Assembly (NCBI GenBank): GCA_964013575.1 | Contig: CAXGWP010000013.1 | Span: forward strand, 1-43,309 | Reading direction: 5' to 3' | From: BJGV01 sp964013575 | GTDB taxonomy: Bacteria > Pseudomonadota > Gammaproteobacteria > Burkholderiales > Nitrosomonadaceae | Length of the DNA stretch: 43,309 nucleotides | Shown here: positions 8,084 through 16,416 of the stretch, piece by piece | How the letters are laid out: each line of letters opens with the position of its first letter | Position numbering within the stretch: position 1 is the stretch's first letter | Made by a program: the position numbers and the translations under genes | The notes under the pieces: generated by a model | The model's input: only the letters and a program-made list of their open reading frames with translations | Databases searched by the model: none | Told to the model about the DNA's origin: nothing

Positions 8084-10516
8084 ATGAGCAATGCTAATGC
8101 TACTGTATGGGAGCCTTCCAAACTCACTAAGATATCAGGCAATACTATGTCTGTACCTGAAGTGTTTACTACTGAGGCTGGCAAAAAGAACTATACTTTA
8201 ACTAAGTTCACTTATGCTATGCATACTGGTGCACTAGAACTTTATCTTGACGGTAAGTACCTTACTTTAGGTAAAGACTGGATAGAACTTACTGATTCGT
8301 CTTTCTTACTATTACTAGATACAGTGGTAGCTGGACTTACTTTGGTCGCAGTAGGTAAGGTTGGTATTTCAGCGGACTTAGTTATTGAGTTACCTCCTGC
8401 ACCAGTTGTACCTGATGTAGATGCTGCTACTTTACCTGTCGCTCATGTAGCTATAGAGGATATTACGCTATCTGGATTACAGACAGTGGAGTCTGGGGAC
8501 ATAGCTAATGGTGACAGAGTACTAGTATTAGGGCAAAGTAACGCTGCTAATAACGGTATCTATGTAGCCAGTACTGGCAACTGGGAAGTAGCAGCTGACT
8601 GGGCGGACACATCATTAATAGTTAGTGGGTGTACAGTACTAGTAACTGCTAACAGTAAGTTATATCATTCAGTATATACTGGTTCGTTAGTGATAGGTAC
8701 TACTGAGGTGACGTTTAAAGAAGTTACTCCGGATATTCCAAGTGCTACTTACCCTAGCCTCGAAGCTGCAGTAGAAGACGAAACTATTGAAGTACTTACT
8801 TTTATTACTACAGGCTCTTATTTAGCTACATCGTCTACAGAGCATAATGTAAGTGGTAACATGTACCTTAAGATAGTAGGTCAAGCTGTAGCTGGTGATG
8901 GTTGCAGATACATACCTACTACTGATGGTAATACTTTAGTAGGTATGTTTCCTAATGGTTATGTAACTCCAGAACATGCTGGTGCCGCAGCTGCTTATAA
9001 TGTTTACGCAGGTGATAAGATAGCTGTAGCTAATGCTGTTGCCGCTGCACTTAATATGCCGCTTGTATTCTTTAAACCTAATTACAACATGGGTACTGAT
9101 AGCTTTATTATAGATGGCTTTGCAACTAGTTGGGAAGGAAGAGGCGGACAACCTAGTAGACTATATTGGGATAGCGTACCAGCTGAAGGTTACGGGTTAC
9201 TTATTAAAGGTGAAGATGTTTATGAAGCTAATGACCGTATGGCTAAGTCATTCATTACTCACCTTAACTTATCTGGTGGCCCTAAGAACAGTGAGTTTAC
9301 TGCCTCAGCTATACAGATAGGTACTGGCGCTAGTGAAGACAAAGTTAGTTGTGGTAGTATAGATTATGTAAGCGTCAGAGGATTTAAAACTACTTTTGAG
9401 TTCACTGATTATGTATGGAAGTTTCATATTACTAATAGTCGTACTATTGGGGGTGTTATTAAGATGCCTCCATCTGCTTGGAACGCTGCTGTTGACTTTG
9501 GTGAGTGTATGGTTATCCGTGATTGCTTCTTTGCTGATACCAGTAATACGCCTGTTTACTTTACTAGGGGCGAATGGCACATACTGGGTAGTTCATTCAA
9601 TAACATTCCTATTGTTACTGAGCGTGATGCAATTGTATATTGGGAAGGTCATATAGAAAACCCTAATAACAGCTTAACTACATTTAAGTATGTAGAGGTC
9701 ACTGGGGCTAGCTTATTCTGTATAACTAAATCATGGGTACCTAATAACAACCGTGCTTTTGATGAACCTTACTTTATCTCAGATGCTACTGAAGGTAAGA
9801 CAGGCGGGCTTATTATGAGAGATTGTACTTATAATATGTCTGGTGATTACAATGTTCGTGGCTCAGGTTATGCTCCTCATGACTACTTAGTAGATGGAGT
9901 AGGCAGAGTAGCTATTCAGAATCCTCACTACTTAGGTTTCGTAGATTACTATATACCTCCTGTCAGTAAATACACTAACATGATGGCTAATGGTGACTGT
10001 GAATCTTCTGATATGAGTGTATATCATAAGCGTGAGTTCTTAGGCGGTAATGCTACTTCTAGTGACTTAGTACTTACCTCAGAAACTGTTGATGGTAGTA
10101 TAACACCTAACTGGGGTTCTCGTTTCGGTAAGATACAAGTTACTTACGCAGGTGATGGTGGTCTACAAGGTCTAGAAGTAGGTCAGTACTTTGCATGTAA
10201 ACCAGGTGATATTTATACTGGTGGTGTTTATATACGTAATGACTGGGATGCTTCTAATGATGCAGGTCTGTTTCAGGTAATCATATATTATAATGATGCC
10301 TTAGGTAATAGGAAGCTTGGTGATAAGGTAGAAGCTAGGGTAGAAACCTTACAGAATGACTGGCAGTATGTTCGCATAGGTGGTATCGTACCTAAAGGAT
10401 GTACTAATATTCGCCCCTGTGTACAAGTACTATATAACACTGGTGTAAGTAATACAGCTGGTACTGTTATTACAGGTTACTTTAACGAGTTCCATTTCGA
10501 GATACAGCCTCTATGA
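8084..10516 (+). CDS. Tail spike / receptor-binding protein with beta-helix
   Basis: An 810-aa receptor-binding protein. Residues about 1-105 form a virion-anchoring region (FTYAMHTGALELYLDGKYL type). About 125-220 is a small beta module built around LQTVESGDIANGDRVLVLGQ, a segment widely seen in phage fibres. About 230-630 is beta-rich with many short strands, as expected of a pectin-lyase-like right-handed helix (VRGFKTTFEFTDYVWKFHIT). About 635-810 looks like a galactose-binding-like carbohydrate module (MANGDCESSDM...WQYVRIGGIVPKG). Whether it cuts polysaccharide cannot be seen. It overlaps the lysozyme gene by ATGA. Confidence 0.82.
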   Translation: MSNANATVWEPSKLTKISGNTMSVPEVFTTEAGKKNYTLTKFTYAMHTGALELYLDGKYLTLGKDWIELTDSSFLLLLDTVVAGLTLVAVGKVGISADLVIELPPAPVVPDVDAATLPVAHVAIEDITLSGLQTVESGDIANGDRVLVLGQSNAANNGIYVASTGNWEVAADWADTSLIVSGCTVLVTANSKLYHSVYTGSLVIGTTEVTFKEVTPDIPSATYPSLEAAVEDETIEVLTFITTGSYLATSSTEHNVSGNMYLKIVGQAVAGDGCRYIPTTDGNTLVGMFPNGYVTPEHAGAAAAYNVYAGDKIAVANAVAAALNMPLVFFKPNYNMGTDSFIIDGFATSWEGRGGQPSRLYWDSVPAEGYGLLIKGEDVYEANDRMAKSFITHLNLSGGPKNSEFTASAIQIGTGASEDKVSCGSIDYVSVRGFKTTFEFTDYVWKFHITNSRTIGGVIKMPPSAWNAAVDFGECMVIRDCFFADTSNTPVYFTRGEWHILGSSFNNIPIVTERDAIVYWEGHIENPNNSLTTFKYVEVTGASLFCITKSWVPNNNRAFDEPYFISDATEGKTGGLIMRDCTYNMSGDYNVRGSGYAPHDYLVDGVGRVAIQNPHYLGFVDYYIPPVSKYTNMMANGDCESSDMSVYHKREFLGGNATSSDLVLTSETVDGSITPNWGSRFGKIQVTYAGDGGLQGLEVGQYFACKPGDIYTGGVYIRNDWDASNDAGLFQVIIYYNDALGNRKLGDKVEARVETLQNDWQYVRIGGIVPKGCTNIRPCVQVLYNTGVSNTAGTVITGYFNEFHFEIQPL

Positions 10517-11082
10517 TAAACATCAGTAGATTAGTTGATTGGGAATTCATTGCTGAACTAGAAGGGGGATGTGCCACTATTGGTTACGTCCCTCCTCCTG
10601 ATGGTGGTAAAGTTGAGTCTGGAGTTACTATAGCTACAGGCTTTGACTTAGGTCAGCGTTCAGCTACTGATATTAAGGCACTACCTGATTACTTAATAGC
10701 TAAGCTTACACCTTTCTTAGGATTAACTGGTAATAAAGCTATCTATAAGTTAAAAGAGTGCCCTCTAGTACTAACTAAGACGGAAGCCTTGCAGATAGAT
10801 AATTTGTCTCATAGGGAAGCCTTAGTTAACTTGTTAAAAGATTGGGCTGCAGCAGATACTAGTATTGATTACAGGTACTTAGATAAAAATCTGAGAACAG
10901 TAATAGCTAGTGTTGCATTCCAGTACGGTGACTTGCCGTCTAGGACTCCTAAGTTCTGGTCTCAGGTAACTTCTAATCAGTGGGTTGATGCATACTATAA
11001 CTTACTTGACTTCAAAGATAACTTTAGAACTCGCCGCCATAAAGAGGCTGCAAAGGTAAGAGGAGTGATATACGGTGATTAA
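10513..11082 (+). CDS. Endolysin, pesticin/T4-lysozyme-like muramidase
   Basis: This 189-aa protein cuts the glycan backbone of peptidoglycan at lysis. Glu17-Gly18 opens the active site. GVTIATGFDLGQ carries Thr39 and Asp45. The Glu-22-Thr-6-Asp spacing closely matches the known pesticin triad (Glu178/Thr201/Asp207). No signal peptide is visible, so release needs a holin. The start overlaps the spike stop (ATGA). The stop lies inside the next gene, which begins with GTG. Location within the tail region rather than beside the terminases differs from T7. Confidence 0.88.
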   Translation: MINISRLVDWEFIAELEGGCATIGYVPPPDGGKVESGVTIATGFDLGQRSATDIKALPDYLIAKLTPFLGLTGNKAIYKLKECPLVLTKTEALQIDNLSHREALVNLLKDWAAADTSIDYRYLDKNLRTVIASVAFQYGDLPSRTPKFWSQVTSNQWVDAYYNLLDFKDNFRTRRHKEAAKVRGVIYGD

Positions 11083-11533
11083 GTCAATACTCAGTTTCTT
11101 TAGCGGTAATAATGATTTAGCCAAGGGCATAGTAAATACAGTTGATGAAGCTTTCTATACTAACCAAGAGGCACAGGCAGATACTAGAGGCTTCATTTTC
11201 AGCTGGTTATCTGCTACCGGCCCTGCTGCTAGTACTCGTCAGTTTATAGCCATAGCACTAACAGTGTGTTTCTTACTATGTATTATGTCAGGGTTGTTAG
11301 GTAAAGTACTAGCTAGCGGGTGGTTCTATTTACTTATGGAAGACCAGAAAAAAGCTAAGTTAATTACTGATGCTATGAAAGCTAGTTCTGGTGAAATGCT
11401 AGAAACTGGTGAGATGCTTGGCCCTTATTTCTTACTTATCTTAGCATTTTATTTTGCTATTGAAAAAGTAAATGGTGCCTTTGATAAACTGGCAGGTCTA
11501 GTTAAGCGTAAAAAACCCACAGAAGAGAAGTAA
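11075..11533 (+). CDS. Putative holin, two membrane segments
   Basis: This 152-aa protein starts with GTG 8 nt inside the lysozyme end, preceded by AGAGGAG. Hydrophobic segments at about residues 57-76 (FIAIALTVCFLLCIMSGLLG) and 114-130 (LGPYFLLILAFYFAI) should span the membrane. The N-terminal 55 residues are soluble, and the tail is basic (KRKKPTEEK). Its place directly after the endolysin fits a holin that opens the inner membrane. Similar phage proteins are annotated as holins, but the fold is not diagnostic. Confidence 0.7.
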   Translation: MIKSILSFFSGNNDLAKGIVNTVDEAFYTNQEAQADTRGFIFSWLSATGPAASTRQFIAIALTVCFLLCIMSGLLGKVLASGWFYLLMEDQKKAKLITDAMKASSGEMLETGEMLGPYFLLILAFYFAIEKVNGAFDKLAGLVKRKKPTEEK

Positions 11534-11573
11534 GTATGTACATGAGTAGTATATTGTACAAGGAACTAATAAG

Positions 11574-11891
11574 ATGCCCGACGAATACACTATTAGAGAG
11601 ATTGCAGACGCCATGGCTAGACTAGAACTGCTAGAAACTACTTTAGAGAAGTATATAGCTAAAGATAGTATGCGTGATAGAGACATGCACGAACTACTGA
11701 CAGCTGTTAAAGAAATTAAAACCTCAGTAGAAACCTTAAAGACTAACACAGAGGGAGTAGTAACTACCTGGAAAGTTGTCAATGGTATACAAAGGTTCTT
11801 TAAATGGGTTAGTGGCTTTAGTGTAGTAATAACAGTTATAGCTTATCTTATAACTAAGTTCAAAGCAGAACTGATTAAAATATTAGGTTAA
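11574..11891 (+). CDS. XhlA-like coiled-coil membrane protein, possible second holin
   Basis: This 105-aa protein has a long amphipathic coiled-coil (residues about 6-60, Leu/Glu/Lys heptads) followed by one membrane segment at about 79-94 (VSGFSVVITVIAYLIT) and a short basic tail. This is the layout of XhlA-type haemolysin/holin accessory proteins. It sits 40 nt after the putative holin with its own AAGGAA, so it belongs to the lysis cassette. No spanin pair was recognised, and this protein could instead fill an envelope-disruption role. Confidence 0.62.
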   Translation: MPDEYTIREIADAMARLELLETTLEKYIAKDSMRDRDMHELLTAVKEIKTSVETLKTNTEGVVTTWKVVNGIQRFFKWVSGFSVVITVIAYLITKFKAELIKILG

Positions 11892-11904
11892 TAGGAATTA
11901 CATT

Positions 11905-13461
11905 ATGGCAGTTATAAATTACTCCATCCAAATAAAAGAAACTAACTTTTCTTTACTATCTACTGACCAGTCTAGTACTATCATCGTAGATAATAACAAT
12001 GAAGTAGCTCCTTCTAATCCTGCCATAGCTTATTGTCATAATGTAATGCCTACTAGACAAGGGCTTAATAGCACTGAGTTAGTGTTCACTGTACCAGCCG
12101 TACAAAGCTTACTTGATTCCCAGAACGAAGTTATTTATACAAATAAGATTGTGTATTCCACAGATAAAAATAAAGTAACTATTGCGTTCACTAATATCAA
12201 TGAGGCATTTGTACTAGATACTGATACCTCTGAATGGTATAGACTACCTGTATTATTGCCTGAACCTACTGGGCCGGATGACCCTATATTAATAGAGCGT
12301 ACATATGAAGTAACTACCGGTACTGTTAATGGTGTTACTTATGTGTATTTATCTAACATAGGTTGCTATACATATAGTGAAGACAACGTGGCTTTAGAGC
12401 CTGTAACACTAACTGGGTTAGATGCCAGTGAAGTACTAGGTGTTGTAGCATCTGGTGGTTACTTAGTTGCATACACAGAAGATAGTGTAGCTTGGTCGTC
12501 TACCATAGACCCTACTGATTTTACACCTAGTGATGTTACTGGTGCTGGTGCAGGTAAGATACAGGAAATACAAGGTAATATATTATTTGCCGTACCTAAC
12601 TCTACTGGTTTCTTAGTTTATACTGAAGGTAACATTGTGTCTGCTACACTAACTAGTAGTGTTTCTTACCCCTTTAAGTTCTCTAGTGTAGTAGGTTCTA
12701 AAGGCGGTTCTAAGCTAATAACTACTAGTTATGAATCATCTGCTAGAGAGCAGTTTACTTATGGTGATGCAGGACTCCAGTCAGTTACTAACACTGAGGC
12801 ATCTAACATACTTCCAGATATCACTGACTTTATATCAGGTAAGATGTATGAAGACTTTGATGATGAAACTATGACCTTTAACTATGTTGATTTAGTAGCC
12901 TCTACTGACATAATAGTTAAGGCAGTAAGCTTTATCTCCAACCGATACTTAGTTATATCTTACGGAATAGGTATAGCTAACTCTGATTTACCTACCTTTA
13001 CTTACGCTCTTATATATGACGTAGAGTTATCAAGACTAGGTAAGGTTAAGTGTACTCATGTGGATGTATTAGAGTTACATAACAAACAAGAAGCTCCTGC
13101 TAAAACCAGCATAGGTTTCTTAAGTGCAGACGGTAAAGTAGAGTACCTAGATTGGAGTCCTACGGCAGATTCTAATGGTGTAGTTATTTTAGGTAAGTTA
13201 CAGTATAGTCGCGAAAGGTTAATAACTCTTCAGGGACTAACAGTTAGTAACATATTTCCCGTAGCTGAACTAGATGTGTATGACAGGTATGTACTACCTA
13301 ACTTCTATGAAGCTATGGTTAAAGCTTATGATGCGGCTAGTGTAGGTAATAAGAGAATATTCAATATACTAACTCAGGCGCAGTATCATAACATTATCAT
13401 GAAAGGTAAATTTAACCTTGTTGATGTTATCTGTAAGTACACAATAGCAGGGAGACGATAA
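11905..13461 (+). CDS. Tail nozzle (T7 gp12-like tail tubular protein B)
   Basis: This 518-aa beta-rich protein contains repeated blade-like segments and the sequence VAWSSTIDPTDFTPSDV, typical of the beta-propeller part of podoviral nozzle proteins (T7 gp12, P22 gp10 type). It forms the distal tube beneath the adaptor. It is shorter than T7 gp12 (794 aa), suggesting fewer decoration domains. The lysis cassette and spike separate it from the adaptor gene, which is unlike T7. The stop shares a base with the next start (TAATG). Confidence 0.75.
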   Translation: MAVINYSIQIKETNFSLLSTDQSSTIIVDNNNEVAPSNPAIAYCHNVMPTRQGLNSTELVFTVPAVQSLLDSQNEVIYTNKIVYSTDKNKVTIAFTNINEAFVLDTDTSEWYRLPVLLPEPTGPDDPILIERTYEVTTGTVNGVTYVYLSNIGCYTYSEDNVALEPVTLTGLDASEVLGVVASGGYLVAYTEDSVAWSSTIDPTDFTPSDVTGAGAGKIQEIQGNILFAVPNSTGFLVYTEGNIVSATLTSSVSYPFKFSSVVGSKGGSKLITTSYESSAREQFTYGDAGLQSVTNTEASNILPDITDFISGKMYEDFDDETMTFNYVDLVASTDIIVKAVSFISNRYLVISYGIGIANSDLPTFTYALIYDVELSRLGKVKCTHVDVLELHNKQEAPAKTSIGFLSADGKVEYLDWSPTADSNGVVILGKLQYSRERLITLQGLTVSNIFPVAELDVYDRYVLPNFYEAMVKAYDAASVGNKRIFNILTQAQYHNIIMKGKFNLVDVICKYTIAGRR

Positions 13462-13619
13462 TGGCTATTAACTTAGATATACCTAAATTCCCTTCTGATG
13501 ATTTAAAGAAAGTAAGTCCTGATGCTTACAACTATATAGCTAGTCTGCATGCTGCTGTAGAGTTGTTAGCAGAAAAGGTTGATGAGTTAGAGTCTGAGAT
13601 AGATGCCTTATCACCGTAA
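13461..13619 (+). CDS. 52-aa coiled-coil protein, unknown
   Basis: A short gene starting one base inside the nozzle stop (TAATG): 52 residues beginning MAINLDIPKFPSDD and ending in a Leu/Glu heptad helix (AAVELLAEKVDELESEI). GGGAGACG before the ATG serves as ribosome site. The tight coupling and clean start support a real gene. A short coiled coil next to the nozzle could be a tail plug or trimerising piece; that is speculation. Confidence 0.7.
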   Translation: MAINLDIPKFPSDDLKKVSPDAYNYIASLHAAVELLAEKVDELESEIDALSP

Positions 13620-13634
13620 ATACGCATGACCCTA

Positions 13635-13664
13635 TTGTTATTTACACCTTACATAGAGTATACT
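13635..13664 (+). promoter_or_regulatory. Sigma70-like promoter for the internal virion genes
   Basis: TTGTTA (13635-13640) and TATACT (13659-13664) are separated by 18 bp. The expected transcription start, about 7 nt after the -10, coincides with the A of ATG 13672. No Shine-Dalgarno sequence lies between, so this promoter would give a leaderless message. Confidence 0.45.
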
Positions 13665-13671
13665 TATTAAC

Positions 13672-14076
13672 ATGAACTACACAATTCGCCCCGTTACTTT
13701 ATCTGAAGTATTACATGTTGCATCAAAGATACCTCAGCTTAAAGATAAGTTTTCAAATATAACCGACTTAGCTAACGGGGTTAAGTACTTAGCGCTTGAG
13801 TATAATACATATAAAATTATATTCAGTTTAGAGCACAAAGGTGAAGGATACGAAGGGCATATAGCTATAATGCCAGAACATCGTAAAGTAGCTAGACAGC
13901 TAACTAAATTAGTATGTCTGTGGGTGTTCACTGAGTATGATAAAGAAGCTAAGTATATAGTAACCCACTTTGATGAAACAACTAAGTTTGGTATAATGCT
14001 AGGTAATTTTGCTAAAAAATGCGGGTTTGTTAAAGTAGCAGACGTATACCTACTACCTAATAGGAGAGTATTATGA
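13672..14076 (+). CDS. T7 gp13-like protein with GNAT fold
   Basis: This 134-aa protein (T7 gp13 is 138 aa) opens with MNYTIRPVTLSEV, the beta strand/helix start usual in GNAT acetyltransferase folds. GHIAIMPEHRKVARQL at 62-77 fills the place of the acetyl-CoA loop, and AKKCGFVKV gives the C-terminal strand. Gp13-like proteins head the internal virion gene series in T7-type phages and are thought to act in assembly rather than catalysis. No ribosome site is visible upstream. It overlaps the next gene by ATGA. Confidence 0.7.
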   Translation: MNYTIRPVTLSEVLHVASKIPQLKDKFSNITDLANGVKYLALEYNTYKIIFSLEHKGEGYEGHIAIMPEHRKVARQLTKLVCLWVFTEYDKEAKYIVTHFDETTKFGIMLGNFAKKCGFVKVADVYLLPNRRVL

Positions 14077-14453
14077 GTCTTGATTTAGGCGGAAGCGCAG
14101 AAACAGAAAAAAGCAGATCAGATAAGAGCGGGTCAGAAACTAGTGTAGTATCTGGAACTCAGACTACTAGTAAACAGCTTGACACAGATACACTTAATTA
14201 CTTACTTGATAGTTTTATGGGTGAGAATCAAGGACTGTCTCAAGTGTTTAGTACTGAACAAGTCTCTGGTATTTATGATAGCTCAGTAGCTAGTGAGGCT
14301 GCAGGAGACTTAACAGCTAAAATATTAGCAGAGTTAGCAGCACTTACAGCGGAAGAAGTTACTACTACCGAAGGTGTCACTGAAACAGAATTCGATGAAT
14401 CCTCTAATAGTAAGTCTAAATCCGCAGGTGTTAACTTTGGGCTAGGTCTATAA
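14073..14453 (+). CDS. Small internal virion protein (gp14 position)
   Basis: A 126-aa, Ser/Thr/Glu-rich, low-complexity protein occupying the position of T7 gp14 between the gp13-like and gp15-like genes. The N-terminus is mostly Gly/Ser/charged, and the end reads AGVNFGLGL. A hydrophobic Ala/Leu helix lies at about 75-95 (AGDLTAKILAELAALTAEE). T7 gp14 inserts into the outer membrane during ejection; assignment of that role here is by position only. GGAG precedes the ATG. Confidence 0.58.
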   Translation: MSLDLGGSAETEKSRSDKSGSETSVVSGTQTTSKQLDTDTLNYLLDSFMGENQGLSQVFSTEQVSGIYDSSVASEAAGDLTAKILAELAALTAEEVTTTEGVTETEFDESSNSKSKSAGVNFGLGL

Positions 14454-14466
14454 GTAAGGAATTATT

Positions 14467-16416
14467 ATGAATCCTGTATTAGGCAGTATATTTAAAGCTC
14501 TACCTTCTGAAGACCAGAAAGCAGCTACTGACATTGGCGCTGAAGAAATAACTAAGCGCCTTAAAAAAGCAGAAGAGTTAATGGTATCTCAATCAGCAGA
14601 AGTTAAAGGCTATGTAGAAGAGCTGGAAACTAATAAAAGGGAAGGCAATGCTGCTAGGGATGCTAAGGCAGCTGCTATTACTAATGCCGCAGAGGCCACT
14701 ACTATAGTTGCTACTGAGAAAGCTAATTTAGTTCTTAAAACAGAGAACGCAGTTATTGATGCTGTCGGCGACTCTGCTGATGTGAATTATTTGTCAGAAC
14801 TTATGACTGAAATCCGCACAGAAGCTAGTGCCCTTGATGACTTATATGACCAAGCTAGAGATATTAGTAACGAGGAAGTTACTGGTATAGGTTTCTTGGA
14901 TACTATTATTAGCAATACTCGTATTAAGATGATGCAACCTAAGATAGATGCTCATAAGGCAGCTTTACTAGGTACTCAGAATGAACTAACTAGCGTGGCT
15001 AATGCTACTGAGTCTATTTATTCTATTCAGAATAATACTAAGCGAACTGTTAATAATGAAATAATTGCAGCTAACAATGAAGTTGTTAAAGCTAAGGCTG
15101 AACAAGAACTATCTAATAACGAAGTAGAACGTGCTGCTAGTAATAGTCAGGACGTCGCTCGTATATTCGGTATGAAAGGGGAAGAACTTAAGAATGCTAT
15201 GGCAGCTGTAAGATTAGCGCAGGCTGAAAGGTCAGAAGTAACGGAACAGGAACGCATTAAGTTACAGCGTAAACAACAAGAGTTAACAGAGAAGCGCATA
15301 GACCTTGATACTAAGAACCTAGAGCGCGTAGAAAGAGACTCTGCTACTCGTAGTGAGTTATTAGAGCTAGACCTAGCTGAGAAGAAACGTCAAATTGAAC
15401 AAGCTAAAGTTACTGACCCTCTGAAAGTAGAGAAGTTACAGACTGAACTTAGTGTACTTAATAGCCAGTTAGCATCTACTAGACTCACTGAGCAAGACAT
15501 AGCTATTAGGGTAAATAAAGCAGAAGCTGCATTAGGATTACCACTAACTTCTTCTGCTACTTTACGTGAAAGATTCAGTGCTGAAAAAGGAACTGAGTTA
15601 GGTACTCGTTGGAGAGACTTGTATTTAATGGGTGGCGGCGAAGGTGAATCAGTACAAATAGGTACATCGCCATTTGATGCCCTTACTACTGTATCTAAGT
15701 TATCTCCTAATGGCGTACCTGCTAACCTGCAATCTTCAGGACTTAAGTTAGCTGAGCAAGCATTAGTTGCTATGTCTAATAAAATAGACACAAGAACACA
15801 GAAGCGTATAGAGCCTAAGACTGCTCAGGAAGCCGAAGCGTTATTTAATGCTACCTTATCAGAGTTAATTAATGACTATACATCTAACATCAAGGCAGAT
15901 GATTACTCTAACCCTTATCATGCTCCGCCATTATCAGTAATTACTGAGTATAGTGAAGCTGTTAAGAACAGTGCATTCTATACTAAAGTACTTTCTAATG
16001 CAGAAGGTGTTAAGGATGCTAATCCTGACAAGTTATTAACTATGGGTGCAGCTGCTGTTAATGCAGGTACTATTAAAGCTGAAGAAGTAGTTGATGGTAT
16101 AGAGCTTATCTTTGACACAGCTGTTCAGTATAATAATAGTATTAATGGCGGCTTTGAACGTTACAACATAGCACCGCAAAGTAGCTATAAGAGTGTAGTT
16201 AAGCCAGCAGATAACTCATCTATGCTTAGTAAAGTTGGTGGCTTCTTAGTAGATAGGACTGTAGTAGGCGGAGTTAACACAACTACAGAACTTATTAAAG
16301 GTCCTGAACCTACTGTAGCTATTGACTTCACTTCACCTGTAGAAATAGAGAACATGCTAACTAAGTATATAGTCAACACTCCAGCAGCTACTAATTATAG
16401 CGAGGATAATAACTAA
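14467..16416 (+). CDS. Internal virion / ejection protein (gp15-like)
   Basis: A 649-aa, highly helical protein with long coiled-coil stretches (residues about 180-330 are Glu/Lys/Leu/Gln heptads such as ERIKLQRKQQELTEKR). Its place and size (T7 gp15 is 747 aa) fit the ejection protein that lines the core and forms the periplasmic tunnel. No enzymatic motif was seen. AAGGAATTATT precedes the start, and the stop shares one base with the next start (TAATG), so the two are co-translated. Confidence 0.7.
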   Translation: MNPVLGSIFKALPSEDQKAATDIGAEEITKRLKKAEELMVSQSAEVKGYVEELETNKREGNAARDAKAAAITNAAEATTIVATEKANLVLKTENAVIDAVGDSADVNYLSELMTEIRTEASALDDLYDQARDISNEEVTGIGFLDTIISNTRIKMMQPKIDAHKAALLGTQNELTSVANATESIYSIQNNTKRTVNNEIIAANNEVVKAKAEQELSNNEVERAASNSQDVARIFGMKGEELKNAMAAVRLAQAERSEVTEQERIKLQRKQQELTEKRIDLDTKNLERVERDSATRSELLELDLAEKKRQIEQAKVTDPLKVEKLQTELSVLNSQLASTRLTEQDIAIRVNKAEAALGLPLTSSATLRERFSAEKGTELGTRWRDLYLMGGGEGESVQIGTSPFDALTTVSKLSPNGVPANLQSSGLKLAEQALVAMSNKIDTRTQKRIEPKTAQEAEALFNATLSELINDYTSNIKADDYSNPYHAPPLSVITEYSEAVKNSAFYTKVLSNAEGVKDANPDKLLTMGAAAVNAGTIKAEEVVDGIELIFDTAVQYNNSINGGFERYNIAPQSSYKSVVKPADNSSMLSKVGGFLVDRTVVGGVNTTTELIKGPEPTVAIDFTSPVEIENMLTKYIVNTPAATNYSEDNN

